From contig NC_088299.1 of the NCBI RefSeq assembly GCF_032854445.1, positions 9,977,608-10,041,607 of the forward strand: 64,000 bases of DNA, read 5' to 3'. The position numbers and the translations under genes are program-made. This document shows, piece by piece, positions 35,701 to 42,705 of the stretch. Numbering within the stretch: position 1 is the first letter of the stretch; every line of letters starts with the position of its first letter. The notes under the pieces were generated by a model. It was not told the DNA's origin. It made no database searches and worked only from the letters and a program-made list of their open reading frames with translations. Origin of the DNA: Liolophura sinensis. Taxonomy: Eukaryota > Mollusca > Polyplacophora > Chitonida > Chitonidae.

Positions 35701-37313
35701 GGGGGGAAACCCACGACCATTGGCAGGTTTGTAGAGAAATAGATTCCAACGGTAAATGTTCCCTCATGTATATTAAAACGGCTCAATTCGCGCTCTGCAT
35801 TGTCCTGTTACATTGTGCATACCTATGTAATCTTAAGTAAAGTACTACAAATGTTGCTGTATTTATGATTATAAATATTTCAACATCACCTAAGAATTCA
35901 TATACAACATGCGAGTTTCACCGGCAAATATAAACATTATCCGGCGTTCATAGAACATTATAAAGTCATAAAAGTGAAGAATGTGATATGTTAGAATTTA
36001 AATCCTGTTATTTTTAATGCAATGATTGGAAAGTAGAATGCTAGATAGACGTTTTTTTTGGGGGGAGAAAACACATAGTCAGATGACGCGTGTAGTTATA
36101 CACGGGATTAATTAAATCTGTTAATTATATGTTTTTCTACATGTTTACATAAAATTATACAGTCATGAAGTGAAAAAAAAATTGGAGACTTTATAGTGTA
36201 CTTAATTCTAATTGCATTAACGATCCGTTAACCACTGAAAGTACACATATTGGACATCCATAAGTTGTATATAGATTACTGTGTATGGTTTTGGATGTTA
36301 ATTGTTAATGCCTTAAGTACACGTCGAAATTTATCTGTCTTAGTAATATTCAGTTTGTTTTGTAGTATACAGAGATAACGCAAGATTTTCTAAGTGGGTA
36401 ATATATTCCTGTATGTATGATCCGACTGTTTCAATTTTAAACCATTCAGATGTCGATATTTCTGCATGGCACATATGCAGTGCAGGTAATAGCAGGACGA
36501 TTCACTACTGGAATATATAAATGGATATATCATAAATATATATTCAAAATTTGTATGATTTACTGCTGAGTCTGAAATATTTTTCTTTGAAAATCTTTAC
36601 AGATAGAGGTAAAACCACTCCTCTGTATGAACAACCTTTCTCAAACAGGAACATGTAAAGTTAGAATACGCAGGGATTCACTTGCATAGTTTATGGTACT
36701 CGGAAGTTCTAAGTAACCAGAGTTACTTCTCCCTCCGAAATAATTTCAAATCTATTAAATATAAAGAACTAGCAGAATTCCGGTTTTTTTTCAATGAATC
36801 AACTATAATTAAAGGCGTACAGCATAGAGAGTACAACCAGAGCAGCGACGACACGGTGATAATAGGTAAACGGTTACACGTAACTATGAAATACGGCCTC
36901 TTGTCAATTTATCTCAGTTAGGTTTTTATTCTAACTGTTCATGAAACTGCTTAAGTAGTAGCAAATTACACGCCCCCTAGCACTATGGCTAAAGCAGGTA
37001 GTCAAGTAAAGAAAATGCAGTCATTGTAACTGCAATTTCTTAGACGTCTCTGGTCTAGAATTACTGAAACTGAGTTGTCGTCGAATTGAATAAACAATAA
37101 CATGAAAAGTGTGTTCCGTGTAGATTATAAATAACACAGGTAATACTCACATAAAGGGGATATAGATGTCTTGTCATCAACAATCTCTACCTGTAAGTCA
37201 GAAACGGTTTCTGTTGGTGTTGAACCCAATATGGCCGCAATTGAGAAGGCCGTGGCTTTGGTGGACAATTGAGGTTTAGAAGATGCAACCCCCACACCAG
37301 CTGATGGTCCCAT
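11420..37313 (-). CDS. tbx20: tbx20-like T-box transcription factor, whole gene (7 coding exons)
   Basis: Seen: seven exons on the minus strand (37313-37151, 27355-27130, 16242-15969, 14746-14585, 14157-14081, 13492-13377, 11754-11420) join in one frame of 1353 nt, 450 residues plus TGA. All introns have GT donors and AG acceptors, and split codons join correctly (T|GT, CG|G, AG|A, G|AA). Layout: eh1 motif FSIAAIL at about residues 23-29, T-box domain about 105-300, C-terminal tail 302-450. Family knowledge: TBX20 proteins are nuclear DNA-binding regulators of heart and motor-neuron/hindbrain development in animals; the human protein has similar length (about 447 residues). The [17 protein letters not shown] and [20 protein letters not shown] stretches and the AFSIAA motif separate TBX20 from the TBX1, TBX2 and TBX15/18/22 groups. 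Introns 1 (9.8 kb) and 2 (10.9 kb) are large and full of repeats. Uncertain: extra upstream non-coding exons, alternative exons and UTR ends. Confidence 0.93.
12545..12668 (+). repeat. SINE A 3' half, in tbx20 intron 6
   Basis: CACGTGGGAAGGTCTGCC, then GCTGGCCGCCGTAGTATAAGT, then TAAGGCGTAAAACCTCCAG and AAATAAATA. The head is missing. It abuts the 85-bp tandem array, whose units contain the same tail. Confidence 0.75.
12650..13225. repeat. 85-bp tandem array, in tbx20 intron 6
   Basis: About 6-7 units of roughly 85 bp. Each has CAGGCGTAAAACCCCAATCA, AAATAAAT, TTACTACATATTCCTC and CGAATATTTCTACTTTCAC. Spacing between CCCCAATCAAATAAA words is about 85 bp (12826, 12911, 12996, 13081). Confidence 0.85.
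13377..13492 (-). CDS. tbx20: tbx20 exon 6: post-T-box segment
   Basis: Encodes the last base of Arg301, residues 302-339 and the first base of Glu340. The acceptor is CTCGTCAG and the donor is GTAAGT. It starts [20 protein letters not shown], closely like the ERESVESLIQKHSYARSPIR segment that follows the T-box in vertebrate TBX20 and is not shared with other T-box classes, so it is the best subfamily diagnostic in the gene. The rest ([17 protein letters not shown]) is acidic then basic and not recognised. Confidence 0.93.
13728..13757. repeat. TTTA microsatellite
   Basis: A run of TTTA units in tbx20 intron 5. A looser ATAAATGA run lies at about 13912-13950. Confidence 0.8.
14081..14157 (-). 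CDS. tbx20: tbx20 exon 5: C-terminal end of T-box
   Basis: Encodes residues 276-300 and two bases of Arg301. The reading is [20 protein letters not shown] followed by LTDFE. The acceptor is TTTTTCAG and the donor is [15 protein letters not shown] is the conserved recognition-helix region that inserts in the minor groove in T-box structures (family knowledge). The exon is only 77 nt, and its splice phase (2 at the end) matches exon 6. Confidence 0.95.
14585..14746 (-). CDS. tbx20: tbx20 exon 4: T-box domain
   Basis: Encodes residues 222-275, exactly 54 codons (phase 0 at both ends). The acceptor is CTTTGCAG and the donor is GTTAGT. It begins [16 protein letters not shown] and ends [16 protein letters not shown], both standard T-box blocks. 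The middle piece ([18 protein letters not shown]) is the segment that varies between T-box subfamilies; its length and the Lys-Arg-Lys-Asp start fit TBX20 rather than TBX2/3 or TBX1. Confidence 0.96.
15466..15740 (-). repeat. SINE C-like copy, in tbx20 intron 3
   Basis: On the minus strand, GAGGTTCAATTCCGCTCC near 15700 is a good pol III B box. The body has GGAGTAAACCAACGGCC and GACAAGTTATTGACGAAC, and the end is a TATT-rich tail at 15466. Related body fragments occur near 33060 and 52110. Confidence 0.55.
15969..16242 (-). CDS. tbx20: tbx20 exon 3: core of T-box domain
   Basis: Encodes residues 131-221 (91 codons after one base completing Arg130). The acceptor is GTTTTCAG and the donor is GTAAGT. 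It contains [14 protein letters not shown] (with Arg130 from the split codon), the [20 protein letters not shown] stretch, [14 protein letters not shown] and [11 protein letters not shown], ending DKSGH. These are the DNA-contacting and dimer-interface parts of the T-box. Identity to vertebrate TBX20 looks very high here, and the ADPPLP and [12 protein letters not shown] words fit TBX20 best. No frameshift or internal stop. Confidence 0.96.
16437..16775 (-). repeat. composite SINE A copy
   Basis: A degenerate tail half (CACAGCACTCAAGAATATTT), CAGCTTATTGACACCAACGT at about 16558, then a copy with an internal deletion: the tail runs directly into TCGACCATCTGCAGGTTG and on to a tRNA-like end at GCCACGGAGGGTCC. 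Confidence 0.7.
16884..16958 (+). repeat. SINE B tail fragment
   Basis: CGTCGTCATATGACCGAAAA, then GTACGATGTTAAACCCCAAG and CACTCACTCACTC. The same tail occurs near 19560, 44704 and 47065. Confidence 0.65.
17175..17335. repeat. SINE tail fragments
   Basis: CACCTGACCGCCGTGATAAG to GCCAATTAAATAAATAAATA at 17177-17240 (plus), and a short minus-strand tail at 17285-17335 (TGTTTTGCGCCGTACTCGAG). Confidence 0.5.
17540..17945. repeat. 37-bp minisatellite, in tbx20 intron 2
   Basis: About 11 units of GCCCGAATCTGTCTTGCTCC plus TCTGGACTGAACAGAGC, spaced 37 bp (for example 17562, 17599). More diverged units extend left to about 17345. Units are alike, so the array is fairly young or homogenised. Confidence 0.9.
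18330..18920. other. single-copy GC-richer patch, in tbx20 intron 2
   Basis: Lacks the repeat families seen around it and is richer in G+C. No open frame with a domain. It could be a cis-regulatory element of tbx20; only its composition and lack of repeats support this. Confidence 0.25.
19455..19640 (+). repeat. SINE B copy (partial)
   Basis: GTCATGTCTGGTGTCTTCGG, then GCCACAAGAAAACACAGTGT, then CTGAAAAATTGTTAAGTACG and ACGTAAAATCCCAAGCAT: the same order as the copy at 24494 on the opposite strand. Confidence 0.7.
19935..20608. mobile_element. long inverted-repeat (foldback) element bounded by TTAA
   Basis: The left end TTAAAGGGATACAGAGTC is inverted at the right end as GATTCTGTATCCCTTTAA. 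The arms stay complementary inward for about 270 bp: GAATTCTG/AGAATTC near 20132 and 20372, and GGAACTCTGACGTCAC near 20174 against GTGACGTCAGAGTTCC near 20320. They are separated by a loop of about 130 bp. There is no open frame. TTAA at both edges suggests a TTAA-targeting cut-and-paste family (Kolobok- or piggyBac-like; inference). Non-autonomous. Confidence 0.8.
20640..21240. other. single-copy GC-richer patch, in tbx20 intron 2
   Basis: Repeat-free sequence between two mobile elements. It contains TTGACAGATGCC, a TALE-homeodomain-type word (TGACAG), and several GTCA words. Overlapping short open frames show no domain. Possible enhancer; low confidence. Confidence 0.25.
21844..22038 (-). 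repeat. SINE A copy
   Basis: Starts inside the tail at CTTATACGACGGCGGCC, then GGAGGAAACCGGGCAGAACC, GGCCGGAGCGGAAGCCAGC and a tRNA-like end at GGCACGCTAATCGC. Confidence 0.75.
22857..23434. mobile_element. second TTAA-bounded element with terminal inverted repeats
   Basis: The left terminus TTAAAGGAGAAGAAAACTTA is matched by the right terminus TAAGTTTTCTTCTCCTTTAA, perfect over about 20 bp. The interior is about 540 bp, partly GC-rich, with no transposase frame. The AGG- start and TTAA flank resemble the element at 19935-20608, so both may be mobilised by the same kind of enzyme (inference). Confidence 0.8.
23440..24205. repeat. 106-bp tandem array, in tbx20 intron 2
   Basis: About 6-7 degenerate units. 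Each has ACCTAAATATACACG, AACATACAGATAGCTGGAAA and GCTGAATGGTAAATGAA. The three middle units, starting at about 23803, 23909 and 24015, are nearly identical; the outer ones have decayed. Confidence 0.8.
24494..24842 (-). repeat. SINE B, full-length reference copy
   Basis: On the minus strand the head reads TTCGGTGGCCTAATGGTAAG then AGCGACTGCCTCGAAG and ACCCTGGATCAAACC, matching pol III A and B boxes of a tRNA. The body includes the MITE-like block around CAGACATGACACCCCACC. The end reads GTCATATGACTGAATAATTG and ACGTAAAACCC. Confidence 0.75.
24868..25115 (-). repeat. SINE A copy (full length)
   Basis: TTATTTGATTGGTGTTTTAC tail, CCACGACCATCCGCAGG, CACGTATGGTCGGAGAGG, CAGCATGAGCTTGAC, then the tRNA-like end CGCTAGCCCGCTAAAA...CCACGGAG. 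A 17-base C run (25116-25132) follows directly. Confidence 0.85.
25530..25590 (+). repeat. SINE A tail fragment
   Basis: CGCTGTCGTATAAGTGAAAC and CTACGGCGTAAAACTTCAAC. A 16-base C run lies at 25688-25703. Confidence 0.55.
26090..26690. repeat. 42-bp minisatellite, in tbx20 intron 2
   Basis: About 14 units carrying GACCAAGTTATCCCCTCGTA, then CTGCATGAGCGCTAAGTGAG; spacing is 42-45 bp (26096, 26138). Units vary moderately. Open frames through it read VPSLSGHAV repeatedly and are artefacts. Confidence 0.85.
27130..27355 (-). CDS. tbx20: tbx20 exon 2: linker and start of T-box
   Basis: Encodes the end of codon 55 to the first two bases of codon 130. The acceptor is ATCATGCAG and the donor is GTAAGA. 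The first 50 residues are a charged, low-conservation linker (Lys/Glu/Ser rich). The last 25 residues, from about Cys105, open the T-box with [20 protein letters not shown], the classic N-terminal T-box signature shared by all family members. It lies 9.8 kb downstream of exon 1 and 10.9 kb upstream of exon 3, so the two largest introns flank it. Confidence 0.93.
27655..27735 (+). repeat. SINE A tail fragment
   Basis: TTAAGTGAAATATTCTTGTG, then TACGGCAATCAGATAAATAA. Confidence 0.5.
27870..28085 (-). repeat. SINE A copy, in tbx20 intron 1
   Basis: ATTTATTTCATTGGTGTACG tail, GCAGTCAGCATTATGGTGGG, ACCATCTGCAGGTTGTTGCA, CACGTACGACCAGATAGG. The tRNA-like end is truncated. Confidence 0.75.
28310..28990. 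repeat. 22-bp tandem array of T-box-like words, in tbx20 intron 1
   Basis: About 30 units near GTGTGAAGTGTGACACTGTA + CG, period 22 bp, with TATATA and TACAGT variants. GGTGTGA occurs about 15 times, and AGGTGTGA at about 28383, 28675 and 28937. Family knowledge: T-box proteins bind AGGTGTGA half sites, often as repeats. A 251-codon open frame on the minus strand is a by-product of the repeat (Thr/His/Ser-rich, no domain). Confidence 0.88.
29384..31735. repeat. 45-bp minisatellite, about 2.35 kb, in tbx20 intron 1
   Basis: About 50 units of CAGGTAATATACCAAGGGTA then TTGTGATGTCTGTAACAACG and TGACG, period 45 bp (29391, 29436). 45 is divisible by 3, so minus-strand frames up to 314 codons stay open; these have no start-specific or domain evidence and are rejected as genes. 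Units are most regular on the left and more varied to the right. Confidence 0.95.
32548..32730 (-). repeat. SINE A copy, in tbx20 intron 1
   Basis: TACCGTACTGGAGAATATTT, ACGACGGCGACCAGCATTAC, CCCACGTGCGGTCGGAGAGG, CAGCATGAGCAGGATTTGAA. Truncated at the head. Confidence 0.75.
32965..33110 (-). repeat. SINE C-like fragment
   Basis: TTTACTTATTTAATTGGTGC, then GGAGTAAACCACCGGACATT and CGCCAGGTATAATG. Diverged. Confidence 0.4.
33200..33335 (+). repeat. SINE A 3' half
   Basis: GTGGGAAAGTCTCTCAGCAA, CCCGTCATTATGCTGGCCGC, ATAAGTGAAATATTCTTAGT, AGGCGTAAAACACTAGTCAA. Confidence 0.7.
35608..35735 (-). repeat. SINE A tail half
   Basis: ACTAAAGAATATTTCAATTA, GACAGCGGCCAGCATTATGG, GGGGGGAAACCCACGACCAT. 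Confidence 0.7.
36820..36960. repeat. interspersed repeat E fragment
   Basis: GCAGCGACGACACGGTGATA, then TTACACGTAACTATGAAATA and CGGCCTCTTGTCAATTTATC. Related in inverted orientation to segments near 61180-61310 and 61540-61630, and to a short piece near 58320. Confidence 0.5.
37151..37313 (-). CDS. tbx20: tbx20 exon 1: start codon and eh1 motif
   Basis: Encodes residues 1-54 and the first base of codon 55. The ATG at 37313-37311 lies in GGGATGG, with G at -3 and +4. It is the first ATG in this frame: the frame is open back to a TAG near 37440 but has no other ATG. The segment [18 protein letters not shown] matches the N terminus of vertebrate TBX20. FSIAAIL fits the eh1 consensus that recruits Groucho/TLE corepressors, so the protein is probably able to repress transcription (inference from family). 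The exon ends ...CCTTTAT and is followed by GTGAGT, a strong donor; the leftover T joins GT of the next exon to give Cys55. Confidence 0.88.
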
Positions 37314-37440
37314 CCCTGGGGTCACCACACGCCCAGAACCCAGAATCAGTTCCCATAGAGGATGATTCGAGATGCAGAGTCCGTTTGTAGAGTCCTCTCG
37401 TATACAGACAATTCCAGCAGGTGACACTTGAGCGTGGAAC

Positions 37441-37447
37441 TATATAA
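37441..37447 (-). promoter_or_regulatory. possible TATA box of tbx20
   Basis: On the minus strand the sequence CCATTATATAGTTCC lies about 130 bp upstream of the tbx20 ATG. A start site 25-30 bp further on (about 37410-37418) would give a 5' UTR of about 100 nt. Nothing else marks the start site, and a more distal promoter with a spliced 5' exon is possible. Confidence 0.35.
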
Positions 37448-37559
37448 TGGTCACTAATAACTCCCGTCTTTTCTCACCGTCGTTTTAAAAGGCTTTTAAC
37501 TAATGCCTTGAAATAAAAAATACACACACACAAACACAATTAAACAGCTATACATCAGA

Positions 37560-38170
37560 TCACCGGTGCCGTACCACCAATCCGTTCACAAAGGTTGAAT
37601 AAAAAAAAATGTCGGGAGCTCTGAAAGGCCTCTACTCCCTGCCGACTGTTTATTAAAAGTGACGGAGCCTTAAGTGACGATATTACTCAATGCGTTAACG
37701 CCAGTCTGCTTATGACGGCACTTAACGAGTCGGTTTGCGAGGGCCACGTGCACGGCGAGCAAGGTGGTACGGCTGTTTGTGGCTGGTGAGCGCATGCTAG
37801 ACTCCAGTCCACACATATGCTGTCAGTCATTGAAAAGGCCGAAGCGTCGTCGAGGTGTTGGCACGCCCAAAAGCTTAGCCAGTTTAGTGGTTCATGAGCA
37901 ATACCATTACTACAGAACTTAATGCTGCTGCGTACGAGCAAAAAGCCATCTTTCAGTCAGGGATTGGACAGTGGACGAGAAGAATCGACTACGGCTCGCT
38001 CGATTTCGTTGGTCATAAGATATAAAGTGAGGCGTGTCTTCTTCGGAGCCGTCGACCACTCGAGTTACAATTAATACACCATTCTGATACAATCACTCGC
38101 CCCGCATGACTATCGTTTTATTTTGTCTGCGGCCTGGCAGACATGGCTGCCGTGACATGTGATCGCAACA
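37560..38170. promoter_or_regulatory. upstream region of tbx20, repeat-free
   Basis: G+C-richer, without the surrounding repeats, 0.25-0.85 kb upstream of the tbx20 ATG. It contains CACTTTATATCTTATGACC on the minus strand near 38010-38030, an alternative TATA/GATA-like stretch. Likely promoter-proximal control DNA; no specific site is proven. Confidence 0.35.
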
Positions 38171-38384
38171 AGAAACACAACACCGACACTACTTTAGATT
38201 TAATTGGTAGGGTAAATAAACGCACGAGAGCGAACGCTGGGATAGCAACTCGTGTGTTGTTCTAATCTGCTGGATACGCCAAGCCGTTCCTCTTTGTCGT
38301 GTCTTTAAGTCGTTTATAGTTGACGATTTTAGTTCGATAGTACACAGTCGCTTCCTGCTCATTGAAGCTCCGCCCCACACAGTC

Positions 38385-38945
38385 GCCATATTCCTATTTG
38401 CTGCAGTCGTCATATTCCCATCAGATACAGTCGTCATACTCCCATCAGCTACAGTCGTCATACTCCCATCAGCTACAGTCGTCATACTCCCATCAACTAC
38501 AGTCGCCATATTCCCATCAGCTACAGTCGTCATATTCCCATCAGCTACAGTCGTCATACTCCCATCAGCTACAGTCGCCATATTCCCATCAGCTACAGTC
38601 GTCATACTCCCATCCGCCACAGTCGTCATACTCCCATCAGTTACAGTGGCCATATTTCCATCAGCTACAGTGACCATATTCCCATCAACCATACAGTCAC
38701 CATGTTCCCATCAGCTACAGTTGCAATATTCCCATCGGCGAATCAGTCACCATATTCCCATCAGCCACACATTCACCATATTCCCATCAGTCATACAGTC
38801 ACCATATTCCCCTCATCTATACAGTCACCGTATACCCATCAACCATGCACTCACCATATTCCCATCAGCCATACACACCATATTCCCGTCAGCCATACAC
38901 TCACCATATTCCCATCAGCCATACACTCACCATATTCCCATTAAA
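38385..38945. repeat. 24/26-bp tandem array upstream of tbx20
   Basis: 38385-38690 has about 12 units of CAGCTACAGTCGTCATACTC + CCAT (24 bp). 38690-38945 has about 10 units of a related 26-bp form (CAGCCATACACTCACCATAT + TCCCAT). The change of period within one array suggests a two-step origin. Confidence 0.9.
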
Positions 38946-39579
38946 TGCAGTATTTTACTTGACGAAAGTAAGGTCAAAAAGTGTGGACATGATTTTATGA
39001 TTTTAAAGTGTTATTAAATAATCTGGGCAGAGCGATAAAGAACTAGTAGAGCAGCAATGAATCTTAAAGAAAATGAAAATAAAAGCAACAACTATGTTTG
39101 TTCAAAAGATAAAGACGATGTTTACAATCTCAAATAAGTGAAGATCGCATACGCGATAAACATTACTCAAATTGTATATCTTGGATAACTGTGGGAAAAT
39201 ACTGTATCAGTGTTATCGCTAATAGCGATGAACCTGAACTCTCAAATGCTCGAGGTAAATCAAATATATACTAGGCAGGAAAATAGCCGACTCGAGCTAT
39301 AGCCAGAAGATTGATAATTGAGGCAATATGATTGGCCAAAAAATAAGACATCTACTGACATGCGTGCGACTAGCTTTGTATAATTAGCTTTGACTAATTA
39401 TTTCAGTAACTCATTTTGAAGTTATTACTGGTCTTATAACCACCACCTTTTCTACAAGTAAGAAAGGATAATTTTTTGATTCAACTAATCAGAAAAAAAC
39501 TAGGACTAAATGGCTGGTTCCGTAAAGCAGGTGGAAAACCTTGCAGCTTATCTACATGGTACAATAATAATTGGTTAAG

Positions 39580-40515
39580 TGAAAATTAACCGCCTTTATT
39601 GTTCTTGCTGTTATTGTGATGTGTTTAACCGCCTTTATTGTTGTTGTTCTTGTGATATGTTTAACCGCCTTTATTGTTGCTCTTGTCATTCTTGTGATAT
39701 TTTAACCGCCTTTATTGTTGTTGTTGTTCTTGTGAAATGCTTAACCGTCTTTATTGTTGTTGTCATTCTTGTGATGTGTTTAACAGCCTTTATTGTTGTT
39801 GTTCTTGTGATATGTTTAACCGCCTTCATTGTTGTTGTTGTTCTCTTGAAATGCTTAAGATCCTTTATTTTTGTTGTTGTTTTCTTGTGACATGTTTAAC
39901 CGCCTTTAATTTTGTTCCTGTTGTTCTTGTGATGTGTTTAACAGTCATTATTGTTGTTGTGAAATGTTTTACTGCCTTTATTGTTGTTGTTGTTGTTGTG
40001 AAATGCTCAACCGCCTTCATTGTTGTTGTTATTCTTGTGATATGTTTAACCGCCTTCATTGTTGTTGTTCTTCTTGTGATGTGTTTAACCCCCTCTATTG
40101 TTGTTTTTGTTCTTCTCTTTGTTCTTATGTTTAACCACCTTTATTGTTGTTGTTATTGTTTTTATTGTGATATGTTTAACCGCCTTTAATGTTGTTGCTG
40201 TTGTTCTTGTTATGTGTTCAACCGTCTTTATTGCTGTTGTTGTTGCTGTGAAATATTTAACCGCCTTTATTGTACTTGTTGTGAAACTTTATTGTTGGTG
40301 TTGTTGTTCTTGTGAAATGTTTAACCGTCTTTATTGTTTGTGTTTGTTGTTGTTGTAAAATGTTTAACCGTCTTTATTGTTGTTGTTATGAAAAGCTTAA
40401 CCGCCATTATTGATGGTGTTGTTGTTGTGAAATGTTTAACCACCTTTATTGTTGTTGGTGTTGTGAAATGTGTAACCGCCTTTATTTCTGTTATTGTTCT
40501 TGTGAAATGTTTTGA
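39580..40515. repeat. GTT-rich tandem array
   Basis: About 20 units starting TTTAACCGCCTTTATTGTTG with a variable (GTT)n or (GTTGTC)n stretch and ending CTTGTGATATG or TGTGAAATG. Unit length varies from about 35 to 65 bp because the GTT run changes. Val/Phe/Cys-rich open frames here are artefacts. Confidence 0.88.
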
Positions 40516-40589
40516 AAATCGAGGTTATGTGTAGGCCTACTAGCCTACAAGCGTATAATTTTATAACGGCGTTCGGAGATAAAATGAAC

Positions 40590-41238
40590 GTCGGGGTTTG
40601 GTTGATGGGACTGAGGTATTACAAGTGGCGAGGGTTGTCCGATGGGTCTAAGGTATTACTGAGTGGTCAGAGTTACTGATGGGACTAAGGTATTACTGAG
40701 TGGTCAGAGTTGACTGATAGGAGTAAGGTATTACTAAGTGGTCAGAGTTGACTGATGGGACTAAGGTATTACTGAGCGGTCAGAGTTGACTGATGGGACT
40801 AAGATATTACTGAGCGGTCAGAGTTGACTGATGGGACTAAGGTATTACTGAGTGGTCAGAGTTGACTGATGGGACTAAGGTATTACTGAGTGGTCAGAGT
40901 TGACTGATGGGACTTAGGTATTACTGAGTGGTCAGAGTTAACTGATGGGACTAAGGTATTACTGAGTGGTCAGACTGATGGGAGTAAGGTATTACTGAGT
41001 GGTCAGAGTTGACTGATGGGACTAAGGTATTACTGAGTGGTCAGAGTTAACTGATGGGAGTAAGGTATTACTGAGTGGTCAGAGTTGACTGATGGGACTA
41101 AGGTATTACTGAGTGGTCAGACTGATCGGAGTAAGGTATTACTGAGTGGTCAGAGTTGACTGATAGGACTAAGGTATTACTGAGTGGTCAGAGTTGACTG
41201 ATGGGACTAAGGTATTACTGAGTGGTCAGAGTTGACCC
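40590..41238. repeat. 38-bp minisatellite, highly uniform
   Basis: About 17 units of GACTGATGGGACTAAGGTAT + TACTGAGTGGTCAGAGTT, period 38 bp (40750, 40788), many identical. A few lack the AGTTG piece. High uniformity implies recent expansion or ongoing homogenisation. Confidence 0.93.
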
Positions 41239-41324
41239 TTGACCAGTGTAGCCTGGTGCTCGAAATCAGCCCACGTCTATTCCGTACCGATCTTAAGTCA
41301 GCATATTTGTCATACACTTGAGCA

Positions 41325-41578
41325 AGTAGGGACGTCCGTGCAGCGTAATGACCCAGAAGCCTCTCACCAATGCAATCGCTGTGAGTTCAAGTCCAGCTCA
41401 TGCTGGCTTCCTCTCCGACCGTAAGTGGGAAGGCCGGTCAACAACCAGCGGATGGTCGTGTGTTTCCCCCGGGCTGCGCCCGGTTTCCTTGTTGCTGACC
41501 ATATTGCTGGCAGCCGTCGTAAAAGTGAAATATTCTTGAGCACGGCATAAAAAAAACATTCAAATAAATCAATCAAAT
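41325..41578 (+). repeat. SINE A copy (nearly full length)
   Basis: GCAGCGTAATGACCCAGAAG, CCTCTCACCAATGCAATCGC, B-box-like GTGAGTTCAAGTCCAGCTC, CTCCGACCGTAAGTGGGAAG, then ATTCTTGAGCACGGCATAAA and CAAATAAATCAATCAAATC. Confidence 0.85.
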
Positions 41579-41579
41579 C

Positions 41580-42700
41580 AAAACAGTAGCAACAGCAATG
41601 TGTAAACAAAACGATAGAAAAAGCACTATGCATAAAAAACAACAGCACTGTATGTGCAAAGCAACAACAACAGCACTACACATAAAAAGCAACAATAATA
41701 CCGCTGATGTATAGAAAACAATAACGTTAGCACTATACAAACAAACCTTAACAAGTGTACTATTGTTTATTGAGAACACCACCATGTTCACAAAACAATA
41801 GCATTGGCACCATCGGGAATACAAAACGGTAATATAAACGCCATGACATGGCAGAAAGCCATTCAACACGTTGCCAGCTTGTCAGTCAAACAGCTATAAC
41901 CACCTCCGAGCACGGATATTGCATACTGGCTGGAACTTCACTACGTGCACTTTCGCCGTCATGATACTGCATCATGCTGGGCCTGGGGCACATGGTGCGA
42001 AGCTGTAGGCGGCACTGGCTGGGTACTGTGTGTTACCTTGCCTATGAAAGTTACTGATTACCGGGCAGAATATAAGCCGATGCTAGGGAGGTAGTGAGGT
42101 GTTAGGTTGCCCACAGTCCCGGCCCACACAGACGCTTGTTAACTGTCTACCCCTGCCCGTCTCCAAACCACTTTACCTATTATCTCCTATATACAAATAC
42201 GAACACCAGGTTTCCCTCTGCAGGGCAAAACACGTGCTTTACTAAATTAAGTTTGAAGAACGAGATAGTATACACTGGCCTGAGTTCAAGAGTTGTTATA
42301 AGTTAAGCTCGGTATTAACTTTAGTTTGGATTAAAGTCTTATTAATTGTGTATTAATCTAAAACTGGCGTAGATTTAAGGCTGGTTTAACTTTTAAAAGA
42401 CTTTTAATCCAACCGGCTCATGGAGGTCGTCTTCGGCAGTCATGTGGAAACCAGTAAAAGCTAACCATCTGTATAATTTTGGAAATCAAGACACCAGTGC
42501 ATCTTTGTATTAATTCCATGACAATCTGGACTACTTTTTCAGCTCCAGCAAGATTAAATGAATAGGGCACTCGCTGGCTCATTGATCTAACGCGTTGTGG
42601 TGGTATTCTAGCGACAGTCAATTAACCCCTGACCAATGTGGTATCAAACAGGAATTCATGCATATGGCGCTAGCTCGGTTGTGGCTTCATGTCAGAAAGT
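41580..42700. other. no gene recognised
   Basis: 41580-41830 is a loose AAACAACAGCACTA-type degenerate repeat. The rest is single-copy sequence with no supported feature. Confidence 0.4.
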
Positions 42701-42705
42701 GTTGT

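Larger units (their letters stand above)
27356..37150 (-). other. tbx20 intron 1
   Basis: 9.8 kb between exons 1 and 2. It contains SINE A copies (27870, 32548, 33200, 35608), the 22-bp array (28310-28990), the 45-bp array (29384-31735) and AT-rich single-copy sequence. No other exon was recognised. The stretch 33340-37150 apart from the listed repeats shows nothing I can name. Confidence 0.85.

Noticed and set aside
37314-37427. N-terminal extension of tbx20 upstream of the chosen ATG
   Set aside because: The frame is open to about 37440 but begins with GTG, has no ATG and does not resemble TBX20; the ATG at 37313 is in good context.
38189-38692. 167-codon frame with repeated TVADGSMT-type units
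   Set aside because: The repeat part is the 24-bp array; the non-repeat part has no recognisable domain.
39579-40189. Cys/Val/Phe-rich open frames that look like membrane proteins
   Set aside because: Translations of a GTT-rich tandem array; hydrophobicity is a by-product of GTT and TTT codons.
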